Of a DNA stretch of 64,000 bases, positions 35,581 through 46,039 are shown piece after piece; position 1 is the first letter of the stretch; each line of letters begins with the position of its first letter. A program made the translations under genes and the position numbers. The DNA is from Salinimicrobium nanhaiense (lineage in GTDB: Bacteria; Bacteroidota; Bacteroidia; Flavobacteriales; Flavobacteriaceae). The stretch lies in NCBI GenBank assembly GCA_012038135.1, contig JAAVJQ010000005.1:1-64000 (forward strand). The letters run 5' to 3'. The notes under the pieces are model-generated. The model worked only from the letters and a program-made list of their open reading frames with translations. It had not been told where the DNA came from and made no database searches.

Positions 35581-35965
35581 AACATTGTTCCCTGTATTGA
35601 AGGTGTCTGCTAATATCAATGACATAAGAAGTAATGGCCGAAATGCGCAGTTCTTTCCCTTCTGCGAATTTATAAACATCACAAAAGCCGAAGTGTTTCT
35701 TTTGCCCCAGCCTGTTCCTGCTAATTACCACCCCCTCTACAATTCCGTGAGTGTCATTAATATGGATATTTTCCACTTCAATATTAAGAGCCGGCATTTC
35801 TTTCATTTGTTCCAACACCTCTTTAAATTCAGACTTACCGCCAATGTCCTTTTCCCCCACGATCACCCAACAAATATCATCGGTTATATGGTCCATGAAC
35901 CATTTTTCATCCCCTTCTGCGTAGGCTCTGTTGACTTCACGCAAAAACTCTTCTTTTTCTTTCAT
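35579..35965 (-). CDS. NTF2/SnoaL-like fold protein
   Basis: The 128-residue cytosolic protein has an NTF2-like alpha+beta fold: an N-terminal helix (LREVNRAYAEGDEKWFMDHI), DDICWVIVGEKDIGGKSEF, then strands VENIHINDTHGIVEGVV. It belongs to the nuclear-transport-factor-2/SnoaL superfamily, which includes small-molecule-binding proteins and isomerases. No specific function can be assigned. Confidence 0.8.
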   Translation of the reverse strand: MKEKEEFLREVNRAYAEGDEKWFMDHITDDICWVIVGEKDIGGKSEFKEVLEQMKEMPALNIEVENIHINDTHGIVEGVVISRNRLGQKKHFGFCDVYKFAEGKELRISAITSYVIDISRHLQYREQC

Positions 35966-36133
35966 ACATCTAATTTTGTAATATCTAAATATTTGTTTTG
36001 CAGTAGACTAACCATCTAAATATACGACTAAATTCACATTTTTAAATATACAGCTATGAGGAAAGTCTAAAATTTGTTTCTGAAATATCATTTTTAGAAG
36101 TCTATAAAAAGAGACTTATCAAGGCAAAATTTA

Positions 36134-36141
36134 TAACTTTG
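36134..36141 (+). promoter_or_regulatory. putative -7 element TAACTTTG for upp
   Basis: Exact TAnnTTTG match, 25 bp upstream of the upp start codon. No convincing upstream TTTG is visible. Confidence 0.45.
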
Positions 36142-36166
36142 AAGACCTTCATTACATAAAGCTATT

Positions 36167-36826
36167 ATGCACGTTCATCACCTACTCGAAAAAGATTCTA
36201 TTGCCAATACCTTTATATCTCAGCTTCGGGATGTCAACCTGCAAACCGACCGCATGCGCTTCCGCCGGAATATTGAAAGACTGGGGGAGATCATGGGATA
36301 CGAATTGAGTAAGAATTTCAGCTTTTCTGAACAAGAAGTTCAAACTCCGTTAGGTCAAGCAAACATAGCCCTGCCACAGGAAGAATTGGTACTTTGCTCT
36401 ATCCTTCGCGCCGGATTACCTCTCCATATCGGTTTACTTAATTATTTTGATGCGGCAGATAATTCATTTATTTCCGCTTACCGTCATCATCCTAATGATG
36501 ATGAAGAATTTGAGATCCTTGTAGAATATCTGGCATCTCCTTCGATCGAAGGGAAGACCCTTATCCTTGCAGATCCCATGCTTGCCACCGGCAGATCTTT
36601 TGTGAATGTGCTAAAGGCTCTGGAAAAAATGGGAACTCCTAAAGTAATTCACCTGGTCTCTGTAATTGGTGCTACAGAAGGAATAGAATACCTGCAAACG
36701 GTGTTTCCTGAAAATTCCCATTTATGGATAGCCACCATTGATGAGAAATTGGATGAAAGAGGTTATATAGTTCCGGGCCTTGGAGATGCAGGAGATCTTT
36801 GCTATGGTTCAAAAATGCAGCATTAA
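36167..36826 (+). CDS. upp: uracil phosphoribosyltransferase
   Basis: The 219-residue enzyme of pyrimidine salvage makes UMP from uracil and PRPP. It shows the PRPP loop LILADPMLATGRSFVNVL (about residues 124-141), an SILRAGLPLHIG strand, and the uracil-binding C-terminus YIVPGLGDAGDLCYG. Length is normal for the bacterial type. Monocistronic and convergent with the TamL gene. Confidence 0.95.
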   Translation: MHVHHLLEKDSIANTFISQLRDVNLQTDRMRFRRNIERLGEIMGYELSKNFSFSEQEVQTPLGQANIALPQEELVLCSILRAGLPLHIGLLNYFDAADNSFISAYRHHPNDDEEFEILVEYLASPSIEGKTLILADPMLATGRSFVNVLKALEKMGTPKVIHLVSVIGATEGIEYLQTVFPENSHLWIATIDEKLDERGYIVPGLGDAGDLCYGSKMQH

Positions 36827-36833
36827 AGCAACA

Positions 36834-39146
36834 TTAGAAAGGATAGCCAATTGCGAAATTGAATTGTGGGTCTCCAAATCTAAATTGCCACCTCTCGCCT
36901 TTTTCATACCAGGGAGTGTATACCGGAAAACCAAGATCAAACCTTATTACAAAACTCTGAATATCAATTCTTAGCCCCGTCCCCACTCCTATTGCAAATT
37001 CATCTATAAATGAGGAGCCAAAGGTTCCGGTTTCAATCAGGCGCTTTTGCTGTTCGGTAAGTTGATCTTCCGGTGGAAGATTTCTCCTCTTGGTATTCCA
37101 AACGTTCCCTGCATCTGCAAAGACAGCTCCCTTTAAAAACTGATAGATAGGAAATCTATATTCTATATTGGCTTCCAAACGTAAATTTCCGGTGCGATCG
37201 TAATAGGGTAGTCCTTCCTCCCCTTCAACAGTATATCTTCCAGGACCCAGTGATCTAATAGGAAAGGCCCTAACGCTGTAAGGACCACCCGCATAGAACT
37301 GCCGGCTGTAAGGCATGACATCAGAATTTCCATAGGGAATACCAATTCCGGCAAATAACCTGGTGGCCAGGGTTTGCTCGGGAGCGAAATTAAAATGGTA
37401 GCGAAGGTCGGTGTCTATCCTGGCATATTGTGCGAACTCCATTCCAAGAAATTTCTTGGGAGTCTCCCCGTTGCTCAATAAATCTAAGATGTTTCCTGCG
37501 ACATCAAGATTGGCATTTACAAAGAACTGGTGTTCATCAAGTGCATCAATCATTTCATTATAGAGAAATGAATAGGTTAAGCCGGCAATAAATTGTTGCT
37601 CAAAACTGCTTTTAAGGAAAGGATTGTCATCAAGAATTTTATCAAACTCGGGAGTGGTCCTGCTCAGCTTGGAGTAATCAACAGAGATAGGATTGAGTTC
37701 ATGAGTAATAAACCTGTTGGCTTTCCAGAGGTACCCAAAACTTCCATTAATAGAAAAAAGACTAAACAACTCACTTCTATCCAAAAATTCGAATCCGGCT
37801 CCAATTTTAGTTTTTGGTATGGAGTACTCAAACCAATTGCTGTTGATCTCGATAATGGGAAATAGCATGCGGGGAAAAATAACATCTGCATCTATACCCA
37901 GGATAATACTGCTTTTTCCTGCATTATCCCCGCCCGAGAGCTGTTGCTCATAACCTACCTTCCCGGTGAGATTTAAAATTTCACCACCATTGAATAAATT
38001 ACGGTCTGTATAGGTTAGCGCCAGGTGCGGACCTGCAAAATTATTAGATTTCGTTACTGCCTGTAGCTCGGCCCGTATGGCTCTCTTGTTCATTGGTGAG
38101 AGGAAAATATTAGCTTCAAGGTAACCCAGACTGTCTGTTGACAAAGAATCGATCTCGTCATACCTTATGTTCACGAATTGGTAGGTTCCAATAGAGGTGA
38201 TACGTCGACTTGTCTTGCCAGATTTTTCCGGATTATAAAGATCTCCTTCTTCCAAAAGAACAAATGGATCTAGTTTTTTTGGCTTAAAAAAGATCTCATC
38301 CTGAATATAGTTTCTATTATTGAACCTTACCGTGTCCTGAGCCAGAGAATCTGAACCCAGTGAATAGTTGGGATATATATTCACTTCCTTTATGCGATAA
38401 GGTTTTAGCCCCGCTTCGGGAACTTCATTTTTAACTCGTAGGAACAGGTCAAATTTTTTGCGGTCATACTGATTTGTATCTGCCTCAAAAATGAGAAAAT
38501 TCGAACTGAAGTTGTAATAACCACGGTTCTTAAGGGCAGCATCTATACGCTCTCTTTCTGCCTTCATCATCGTGAGATTGAATGGCTCATTCTCCTTAAG
38601 TATAGTTTCCGGAAGAGTTTCCTCGATCGCCTGGTAAACCAGAAGAGTATCTGAATCCATTGCATAATCTGCCAAGACATATGGGTCTTCAGGAAGGACT
38701 GCTTTGTAGGTGATCCTGGCGGTTTTGTTCTTTTCGTTTTCCTCAACGGTATGCCCTACTCTGCTATAAAAATATCCCCTGTTCTCAAGTCGGTTCTTTA
38801 AAAGATCTTCGGTTTGGAAAGGATCTGCGTCAGATAAATAAACCGGCTCCTCTCCCATCCTTTTATTAAGGAAGCGATTGAAGAATCCGGGATTTTCCTT
38901 CTGAGCTTTATAGTGGAAATACAATCCTACACGCGAACCCAGGATCTTGGAATTTGGTTCGGGGGTTATCAGGTTTTCCAGTTCGGCCTTTAAAGACTTT
39001 CGATCTTCTATTTCATCTTCAGAAACCAGCTCGAGGTCGGCACCGGTATAGAGGAGTTTCTCTTCCGGAATGAATTTTTTTACACTGCAGGCTTGCAACA
39101 GGACCAAAGCTGATAAAATTCCTAAAATGTAAAATTTCTTCTGCAT
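36834..39146 (-). CDS. TamL: lipoprotein-type BamA/TamA outer-membrane barrel
   Basis: The 770-residue protein has a lipobox (LLQAC, Cys20), then POTRA-like segments (about 30-370), then a C-terminal 16-strand-type barrel (400-770). The barrel has the RAFPIRSLGPGRY lid region and ends FNFAIGYPF. The lipid anchor in place of a plain signal peptide is what is called TamL in Bacteroidota. It works with TamB in outer-membrane protein or lipid traffic. It lies 2 bp after the tamB stop. Confidence 0.9.
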   Translation of the reverse strand: MQKKFYILGILSALVLLQACSVKKFIPEEKLLYTGADLELVSEDEIEDRKSLKAELENLITPEPNSKILGSRVGLYFHYKAQKENPGFFNRFLNKRMGEEPVYLSDADPFQTEDLLKNRLENRGYFYSRVGHTVEENEKNKTARITYKAVLPEDPYVLADYAMDSDTLLVYQAIEETLPETILKENEPFNLTMMKAERERIDAALKNRGYYNFSSNFLIFEADTNQYDRKKFDLFLRVKNEVPEAGLKPYRIKEVNIYPNYSLGSDSLAQDTVRFNNRNYIQDEIFFKPKKLDPFVLLEEGDLYNPEKSGKTSRRITSIGTYQFVNIRYDEIDSLSTDSLGYLEANIFLSPMNKRAIRAELQAVTKSNNFAGPHLALTYTDRNLFNGGEILNLTGKVGYEQQLSGGDNAGKSSIILGIDADVIFPRMLFPIIEINSNWFEYSIPKTKIGAGFEFLDRSELFSLFSINGSFGYLWKANRFITHELNPISVDYSKLSRTTPEFDKILDDNPFLKSSFEQQFIAGLTYSFLYNEMIDALDEHQFFVNANLDVAGNILDLLSNGETPKKFLGMEFAQYARIDTDLRYHFNFAPEQTLATRLFAGIGIPYGNSDVMPYSRQFYAGGPYSVRAFPIRSLGPGRYTVEGEEGLPYYDRTGNLRLEANIEYRFPIYQFLKGAVFADAGNVWNTKRRNLPPEDQLTEQQKRLIETGTFGSSFIDEFAIGVGTGLRIDIQSFVIRFDLGFPVYTPWYEKGERWQFRFGDPQFNFAIGYPF

Positions 39147-39148
39147 AA

Positions 39149-42100
39149 TTACTCTTCGGTTTGTTCTTCTTCTTCTTCTTCTTCTTTTCCTGCTCCGGGA
39201 TTAAAGACTGCATTCCATAGCTCCCTAAACTGATTAAATTCCTGGGTAAACATGAGGGCGAGGCCACTAATGATCACCTGGCCTTCGATAATATTTTCAT
39301 ACGAATTTCTTCTGAAGGCCTGCAGGCGGAACTTTCCGTCTTTAGTTAGTAAATAATCCAGGCTTACTTTTCCTATTAGGGGATTTTCTTCCTCCACAGG
39401 GCTTGATCCCTGCACGTCTACTTCACTTCCTACGCTTACAATAAGCCTTTCATCCATAAAGGTTCTTTGGGCTGTGATGTCTAACTGAGTCCTATCCTGC
39501 GGATTTTCACCCTGATAATCTGTAAAAGAGTTGAGACCAAAGTTGAGATCAATTCCGGTTTCTCCCATCAACCTGTCAGAAAAAACATTTAATTGATCAG
39601 ACAGGGCTTCGTTTAAATTATCCCTTGCAAATGAAAGTGTACCTCCTTCTGTGCCGGGACTTCCGGAAGAAGGGAAGAACCTGTTTAAGACCAGCAAAGA
39701 AAATACCTGCTTATTAAGCTCATTTTCCTGCTGATTGATTTGCTGTACCCTGCCGTAAACCTGCCCGCTAAGAGCGCCCTGTTCATCTTCGGGCATATCC
39801 AGTCCAAAGGAAAGCCGGGGAGCAGAGATTTCGCCACCAATCCTTAAGTACACCATAAAGTCCAGTTCCTGCCTGAATTGGCCCATGTTTCCAGAAGATT
39901 GAGAAGTAATTTGGGCAGCCATTAACCCTGAGGCAGAGGCCTCAACGTTATAAACTGCAGTAATATCCAGGTCGGCATCCATGGGATCACCTGCCCAAAC
40001 AACACTGCTGCCTTCCATGATATCGAACCTTCGGGTCACCAGGTTATAAAGGCTCATTTCATAATAGCCGTCGTTGATTTCCATTCGTCCAGATAAGGTA
40101 GTACGTCCATTGGGATAGATATCGAATAAGAGGTCTCCATCCCCGGAAGCCTGAAAATGATCTCCTGTGTCTTCATTAAGAATGATCATAAAAGTTGCTC
40201 CCTCCTGGATCGAGATATAGGAATTAAGAGCAAAACCGGAAAAAGCACCACCTTCAGCCTCATCAGACCTGCGGGTAAGAATTCTGTCGGGGTTTTCACG
40301 GTTAACAAAAATCACCACTCCTTCTCTTTCTTCAATCTCCAGATTAGCTTCCGGAATTAGATAGGTGATATTGGACTCCTCTAAAACCTCAAGATCCAGT
40401 TCAATTTGAGGCAACTCCAGATTTCCGGTGACCGAACCTGTGGCATCGAAAACAGCTTTTCCGTAGAAAAGATCAAAATCTTCGGCAGTTGAATTGAGTG
40501 CCATAAAATTGTTTGCAGAGAAACTCAGGTCGAAAGCCGGGTTAAGCAGAGATTCGGTTAAAACCGCTCCATCTACAACAAAGGAATTTCCCCTGGAATC
40601 CCGAATATCAAAGTCATCCATGTAAACACCGCTGTTGTCTATCCTCAAATTTTCGTCGGGTAAGGTAAAAGGAGCATTGAGCATTGCCACCGTAAATCCT
40701 GCTTCGGTAAAATGCAAATTACCCTCATAAGTGGGCTTTAAAGGTTCTCCTGTAACAGAAAAACTTCCGGAGAAATTCCCACTTGTATTGGTGATCGCGC
40801 CTAATGAAAAGCCTTCAATGAGTGCCATATTGACCCTGTTTAAATCAACGTTCATATCAAGATTTCCACCGGCTTCATTTGCAACATAAGTACCTGAGAG
40901 ATCAATATCGGCGTTGCCTTCTTTTAAGGTTAATTCATAATTATAGGTATCCATACCCACTGCATTGGCATCAAAACTCAATACCCCAAGAGGCACCTCC
41001 ATTAGGTTGAATTCATTAACTGAAAGGTCTGCTACCCAGCCTGTATTTCCAAAAGGTTCTTCGATTATAAAATTCCCATTCATGTTTCCTGAAATAAGCT
41101 CGTCTTCAGGATTGAGGTAAGAAAAAATCGCTGCCAGGTTGAAATTCTGGAATTCAATTCCTATATGGTCTTTTTGGACCTGCGGCACCTCATTGCTTAT
41201 CCTTAATTGCTGATTATTCCTGCTAAGCCTGAAGTTGTTAAAAGTGTAAAATTCATCTCCAATTAGAATCTCATTTTCAGCAGCTATTTGCCATGGATTG
41301 GAATTCAAAACAAGGCTGTCCTGTTCGATATGGATTCTCAGAACCTCATCATCCCGGGCTACTTTTAAATTGACAGCCATTAGAGGTCGCTCATCATAAT
41401 TGGAAAGAAAACTTAAACTTAGCTCTTCATCAACCAACCTCCCTTCCATTAGGGTTTCCTTGATAGCAAGGGGACCGGCGTCGAGCCGTTGAAGCCCAAA
41501 GTCGAAAACAAGTTCCTCGGAATTGGAGTCGAGGTTAAATTGGAGGCTGTCGATTTCACTGCCATAAGCTCTTATAAATGGCAGGCTCACACTTCCTACC
41601 AGAGTTTTTTCCCGTTCCCTGAAATCTACCTGTACATTAATAGTATCAAAAGCCTCGAGGCTGGGCAGAAAAACTTCCTCCAGGATCGGCGAAGGACTTA
41701 CCTGTGCACGGAGATCCAGGTAGACAGGATTTGCGACGGTGTCAATGGTTTCAACAGTTGTAAAGTAGCTTTGATAGTGGCGATTTAGGGCATTGATGAA
41801 ATTATTAGGATCTGTATTGGAATTCAGTCGAAGATCAAGCATGCGGTTTTGAATGGCAAGAGAAGTGGTATCTGGCCTTACATGTGCCAGGATGTCCACA
41901 TCCCCAAGCAGGTAAGATTCATTGGCATATACAAAAACCCCATCTGTGATCACGGCTGTAGCGTCAAAATTATCAATATTTCCCTTGAAGTTTCCTTCAA
42001 TCTCCATTGCTGTATTCACAGGATTGAGGGAAAGGCCAAGAGCCTGCAGGTCGGCACCAATAATATTAAGATTAAGAGCGAACTCGGGTGCTATGGAATC

Positions 42101-44164
42101 CAGTTGCACAAAACTTTCCAGTTCCATATTGAGATTTTTATCCTTATAATCAATATTGGCAAAACCTTCCCCATCCTCCAGCTGGGCTTGAAGTGCGATA
42201 TTTTCGAACTTGTAATTGTTATAGGTGAGAGTGTCAATGGTACCTTCAACAACAGCGTCAAGAGAATTTATGTCCTCTCCGCTTCCTGAGGCCCTAATAT
42301 TTAATGTTATAGGCCCTAAAGCATTATTTTGCAGGATCTCTCCTACCTGCAGACTGGTAACTTTGATATCGGCATTAAAAGCTAAGCCGGGAGCACTGGT
42401 GAAGTTACCTTCTACGTCAATTTTTCCTGCGGAAGAATTAAGGACGGCATCAGCCGTAATATTTTCGGGTGTCCCACTGAAGCTTCCGGTCAAGGCCATA
42501 TTCTCCGGAATCTGAATACCGAGACTGTCTGCTTCCACAAAAGCTCGGAGGTCACCTCCTGAAGAATTGAATCGCACTCGAGGCAGATCAAACCTTAATG
42601 CATCGGGGTCTGTCGCATTAAAAATCGTCCCGTTGACTGATAGAGAAGTATTCGCTCCCCAATTGATATTGGCATTTTCGATGTTTACAGCCGCCAGTTG
42701 TCCTTGGGCAGAAAGAGTGCCAGAAATGCCTTTTTTGGCAAGCGTAGCAAAATACTCGTTTTGCCGCAAGTCGGGTTGAAAGCGGTAGATCTCCTCCAGG
42801 TCAAGGTTGAAGCTGGGCAGGTTAAGATCTACGGTTGCATTTTCCGGGTTTTCTATGAATTGATCAAGAGAGTCGTAGTTCACTGTTAAGTTTCCCTCTA
42901 TGCGATTTCCATTGAGCTGCACAACAAGATCCCGGAGCTGCATATTTTCTTCGGTCACTAAAAGGGCAAAATTGGATTCTCTTAGAAATAATCCGGAGGC
43001 TTCTTCAAAATTGAGCTGTTGCACTTCAGCCTTCAAATTTTGGTCTGCAAGTATTAACTCAGGGAGTTCAAGATCCAGATCCTGTAAAACAACAGCTTCA
43101 GCATTAAAAGTTCCGGGAGTAGGTTCTTTACCATCGATGCTGTATTGAAAAGCTATCTTCTTGAGATCGATATTCTTTGTTCGCACTGTCCACTCCGGCC
43201 ATTGAAAACCTTCAGCAGAAGCTACGGTTGTGGTATCGGGTTGAGCTGAGGAGGAGGTGGTATTTATTTGAATACTGGAGTTCTTCAGGTCGAGTCGGTC
43301 AACTATTAAGGAGGTGCCTTCAAGATCGGCTTCAGGCAATTCGAGGAGTAGGCTTGCTATATCAATATCAGCAAGGATACCATCCGGCACAGATTCATAA
43401 ATTCCTTCCACCCTATCGACTTCAAGATTCTCTATGGAAAAATTTGGTAAAGGAACAGCTTCTCCCTGTGGCGGCGGTGCGGGTTTGGTTTGGGCATACC
43501 GGAATTTTGTATTTTCAATAAGCGCATCTCCCGCAGCAAATTGCATACTGTCCAGCCCAAATTCCTGCATCTCCACCTTTAAACGACCCACATTGAAGTA
43601 GGTACTTATTCCCAGATAGCCATCGTCATAATTAAGCCTTAGATCTTTTATGTCAATATCTCCCAGGTGAAATTTCATGGGAGCTGCGGTGGTATCTGCA
43701 GGTGTAGTGGTGGCGGTGGTATCTGCAGTGGCAAAGGCATCCATCAGGAACTGGAAGTTAAAACCCGCGATGGTGTCCTGCCTCTTGATATTGGCTCTTC
43801 CGCCTTCCCAATCTAAACTATTGATCCTAAATCCCTCACCCTGCAGGATGGGTAAAATTGGAATATCTGCTTCTAAACTTCTGGAATAGATTAAGGTATC
43901 ACCATTCTTATCCTCCATGTAGAGTCCTTCCAGGCTTATATCCCCTCCAAAAGTGATAAACAACCTGTCAACTTCTATAACTGTATTTGTTTTGTTGGTG
44001 ATATAGGAGACTAATCTGTCAACAATAATGTTTTGCCCCCAGGGACTGCGGATGAATAAAATTAACAGGATAAAAAAGATCAGGATCCCAAGCAGGATCT
44101 TGAAAAATAATTTAAGGCCCGAGCCTTTCTTTTTCTTTTCCTTCTTCTTCTTTTCTTGCTCCAA
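39149..44164 (-). CDS. tamB: TamB-family translocation/assembly protein
   Basis: The 1671-residue protein has a short Lys-rich cytosolic start, one transmembrane helix (about 18-42), then a very long beta-helical or beta-taco stretch and the C-terminal DUF490/TamB domain (about 1200-1650), with SLYNLVTRRFDIMEGSS and LNRFFPSSG. It spans the periplasm to bridge the inner membrane and TamL, now thought to move lipids. The acidic C-terminal tail is coded by a TTC/GAA trinucleotide run at 39164-39184. Co-transcribed with tamL. Confidence 0.92.
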   Translation of the reverse strand: MEQEKKKKEKKKKGSGLKLFFKILLGILIFFILLILFIRSPWGQNIIVDRLVSYITNKTNTVIEVDRLFITFGGDISLEGLYMEDKNGDTLIYSRSLEADIPILPILQGEGFRINSLDWEGGRANIKRQDTIAGFNFQFLMDAFATADTTATTTPADTTAAPMKFHLGDIDIKDLRLNYDDGYLGISTYFNVGRLKVEMQEFGLDSMQFAAGDALIENTKFRYAQTKPAPPPQGEAVPLPNFSIENLEVDRVEGIYESVPDGILADIDIASLLLELPEADLEGTSLIVDRLDLKNSSIQINTTSSSAQPDTTTVASAEGFQWPEWTVRTKNIDLKKIAFQYSIDGKEPTPGTFNAEAVVLQDLDLELPELILADQNLKAEVQQLNFEEASGLFLRESNFALLVTEENMQLRDLVVQLNGNRIEGNLTVNYDSLDQFIENPENATVDLNLPSFNLDLEEIYRFQPDLRQNEYFATLAKKGISGTLSAQGQLAAVNIENANINWGANTSLSVNGTIFNATDPDALRFDLPRVRFNSSGGDLRAFVEADSLGIQIPENMALTGSFSGTPENITADAVLNSSAGKIDVEGNFTSAPGLAFNADIKVTSLQVGEILQNNALGPITLNIRASGSGEDINSLDAVVEGTIDTLTYNNYKFENIALQAQLEDGEGFANIDYKDKNLNMELESFVQLDSIAPEFALNLNIIGADLQALGLSLNPVNTAMEIEGNFKGNIDNFDATAVITDGVFVYANESYLLGDVDILAHVRPDTTSLAIQNRMLDLRLNSNTDPNNFINALNRHYQSYFTTVETIDTVANPVYLDLRAQVSPSPILEEVFLPSLEAFDTINVQVDFREREKTLVGSVSLPFIRAYGSEIDSLQFNLDSNSEELVFDFGLQRLDAGPLAIKETLMEGRLVDEELSLSFLSNYDERPLMAVNLKVARDDEVLRIHIEQDSLVLNSNPWQIAAENEILIGDEFYTFNNFRLSRNNQQLRISNEVPQVQKDHIGIEFQNFNLAAIFSYLNPEDELISGNMNGNFIIEEPFGNTGWVADLSVNEFNLMEVPLGVLSFDANAVGMDTYNYELTLKEGNADIDLSGTYVANEAGGNLDMNVDLNRVNMALIEGFSLGAITNTSGNFSGSFSVTGEPLKPTYEGNLHFTEAGFTVAMLNAPFTLPDENLRIDNSGVYMDDFDIRDSRGNSFVVDGAVLTESLLNPAFDLSFSANNFMALNSTAEDFDLFYGKAVFDATGSVTGNLELPQIELDLEVLEESNITYLIPEANLEIEEREGVVIFVNRENPDRILTRRSDEAEGGAFSGFALNSYISIQEGATFMIILNEDTGDHFQASGDGDLLFDIYPNGRTTLSGRMEINDGYYEMSLYNLVTRRFDIMEGSSVVWAGDPMDADLDITAVYNVEASASGLMAAQITSQSSGNMGQFRQELDFMVYLRIGGEISAPRLSFGLDMPEDEQGALSGQVYGRVQQINQQENELNKQVFSLLVLNRFFPSSGSPGTEGGTLSFARDNLNEALSDQLNVFSDRLMGETGIDLNFGLNSFTDYQGENPQDRTQLDITAQRTFMDERLIVSVGSEVDVQGSSPVEEENPLIGKVSLDYLLTKDGKFRLQAFRRNSYENIIEGQVIISGLALMFTQEFNQFRELWNAVFNPGAGKEEEEEEEQTEE

Positions 44165-44390
44165 AGTTTGTATTGATATCTGTTCCTAATATATTTTATT
44201 CAGGGAACTTCTACAGGGGGTTATTTGATAAATCCCTGTTAAACAAATTTATTAATGAACTGGGGCGATCCTAATCCTGCTTCTTCAAATTCTGAGGAAA
44301 AAGATAAAAATTTCACAAGTTCTGGGCATTAAATTAGGAATATTTTAGCAACAGCCTTATCTAATTAATAATCTTACGTTAAAATTAAAG

Positions 44391-44418
44391 TTGTGAAAAA
44401 GCAGTTTATATAATTTCG
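44391..44418 (+). promoter_or_regulatory. putative promoter of the OmpA-like gene
   Basis: TTG (44391-44393), 17 bp, then TAATTTCG (44411-44418), one mismatch from TAnnTTTG. The inverted repeat GGTTC-AC-GAACC follows at 44418-44429 near the likely transcription start. It lies in the 317-bp gene-free divergent spacer 44165-44481, which otherwise holds nothing I recognise. Confidence 0.4.
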
Positions 44419-44481
44419 GTTCACGAACCCGTTTTAATGTTCAGGAAATTTAAATCGACATTAGAACCTAAAACCGAAATT

Positions 44482-45345
44482 ATGAAAAGAATACTCACCG
44501 TCACGGTAGTAGCAGCAACAATGTTAACTTCTTGTGTTTCCAAGAAAAAATATGTAGCCCTTGAAGAGGATTACAACAACACCAGAAGTAATCTTCAGCA
44601 AACTCAGGTAGAAAAAGAGGAGCTGGAACGAAGATTAAATGCCATAGAAGAACGAGTTGCAGATTATAATGCAAAGATCAATTCTTTGACCGAAGAAAAC
44701 GATCAAAAACTAGAAATGAATGAGCTTACCGCAATGTCTAATGCCAATAAGCAAAAGATGAGGGAAACTCTTCGTAATGTAGATCCCGAAAAACTTGCGG
44801 GAGCTAAAACTCTTGAAGATTCCATTAACCTTGCAGTTGCACACAATCTGGAAAGCCAGATTAGCAGTGGAACTTCTGAAGATGTAGAGATCACTGTAGA
44901 CAAAACTGTGGTGATGATCAACGTTTCTGATAAATTATTATTTAGAAGCGGAAGTCACCGGGTAAGCAGAGATGCTTATCCACTACTGGAGAAACTTGCA
45001 GAAGTGATCAATTCTGAACCTTCTATGGAAGTTATGGTTGAAGGACACACAGATTCTCAAACTATGGTTGAAGGATCTTATATCCAGGATAACTGGGAAT
45101 TGAGTGTTAGACGATCAACTGCTATTGTAAGACTACTTCAGGATAGATTTAATGTAGATCCTGAAAAACTGATCGCAGCAGGACGTAGCAGCTACAAACC
45201 TGTTGCCGAAAATGATACCAGAGAGAACAGAGCGCTTAACAGAAGAACCAGGATCGTCATTCTGCCAAATCTGGACAAGTTCCTTGCACTTCTTGATTCT
45301 GAAAATCAACCTGCAGCTCAGCCTTTAGACCAGACTAATAACTAA
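44482..45345 (+). CDS. OmpA-family lipoprotein with coiled coil
   Basis: The 287-residue protein has a lipobox (MLTSC, Cys near 17), then a coiled coil (about 30-85, heptad-rich ENLQQTQVEKEELERRLN-like). The C-terminal OmpA domain has VEGHTDSQTMVEGSY, VRRSTAIVRLLQ and NRALNRRTRIVILP. It anchors the outer membrane to peptidoglycan. I took the ATG at 44482; an upstream in-frame ATG at 44437 would hide the signal peptide. Confidence 0.9.
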   Translation: MKRILTVTVVAATMLTSCVSKKKYVALEEDYNNTRSNLQQTQVEKEELERRLNAIEERVADYNAKINSLTEENDQKLEMNELTAMSNANKQKMRETLRNVDPEKLAGAKTLEDSINLAVAHNLESQISSGTSEDVEITVDKTVVMINVSDKLLFRSGSHRVSRDAYPLLEKLAEVINSEPSMEVMVEGHTDSQTMVEGSYIQDNWELSVRRSTAIVRLLQDRFNVDPEKLIAAGRSSYKPVAENDTRENRALNRRTRIVILPNLDKFLALLDSENQPAAQPLDQTNN

Positions 45346-45364
45346 GCGAGAAAACTTGCTGTAC

Positions 45365-45398
45365 AAAAAAGGCTGCTCAAATGAGCAGCCTTTTTTTT
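45365..45398. terminator. strong bidirectional terminator
   Basis: AAAAAAGGCTGCTC (45365-45378), short loop, GAGCAGCC followed by eight T. Between the convergent OmpA-like and DoxX genes. Confidence 0.85.
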
Positions 45399-45408
45399 AT
45401 AAACCTTT

Positions 45409-45825
45409 TTACTTTCTTTTAAGCCAATAATAGTCAAGGGAATGCTTTCCGGCTCCTGTAATAAGCAGCACGGTAAAGGTAAGAAGGTAGATTATTGCCA
45501 TTTCCTTTCGTTGAAAAGGATCGGCCGCATGAATTACAAACGCAGCTGTAAACATGGTAATCATTAAGGGAACAGCTGCAATCCTTGTACCCAGTCCCAG
45601 AATGATCAAGATCGAACAAATGAATTCAGCAAATACAGTTAGTGCTAAGGTGACGCCCATGCCAATACCCATTGGATCTGCAAAGACGATTTCTTCCCCG
45701 CCAAATAGTGTGATCAATTTTGGAGTTCCGTGGGTAAGCATTAAGCCGCCGGCTCCCAGCCGAAGGATAAGGAGTCCCAAATCAATTTGAGACAGATTTA
45801 AATTTGTAGAGTAAGTTGTTTTCAT
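45409..45825 (-). CDS. DoxX-family membrane protein
   Basis: The 138-residue integral membrane protein has four hydrophobic helices. The first carries LLILRLGAGGLMLTHGTPKL, the usual DoxX/TQO start with its conserved His; later helices include VFAEFICSILIILGLGTRIAAV. DoxX-like proteins are linked to quinone or sulfur metabolism and oxidative stress, without a settled role in Bacteroidota. Its start faces the fimbrial locus across a 214-bp spacer. Confidence 0.85.
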   Translation of the reverse strand: MKTTYSTNLNLSQIDLGLLILRLGAGGLMLTHGTPKLITLFGGEEIVFADPMGIGMGVTLALTVFAEFICSILIILGLGTRIAAVPLMITMFTAAFVIHAADPFQRKEMAIIYLLTFTVLLITGAGKHSLDYYWLKRK

Positions 45826-46039
45826 CCGACTAAAATATATAATCTTTCCTGATCCATAATTTTTAAAATTTCCTACAAACTTAAATTAAGCTATAGTGTA
45901 TATTATTAATGATCTACCGAATATTTTCTTACAAAAGTGAACAGAGAATTGTTTGAATTGTCCCTTTTCATCTATTTTTTTAACCTTTCATCGATAATTT
46001 TAAGTTTTTTTTATAACTTGGTAAGACCAATAAATTTAA

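Noticed and set aside
39164..39184. TTC trinucleotide run as a phase-variable switch
   Set aside because: It is in frame within the acidic C-terminal tail of TamB, so changes in copy number would not switch expression on or off.
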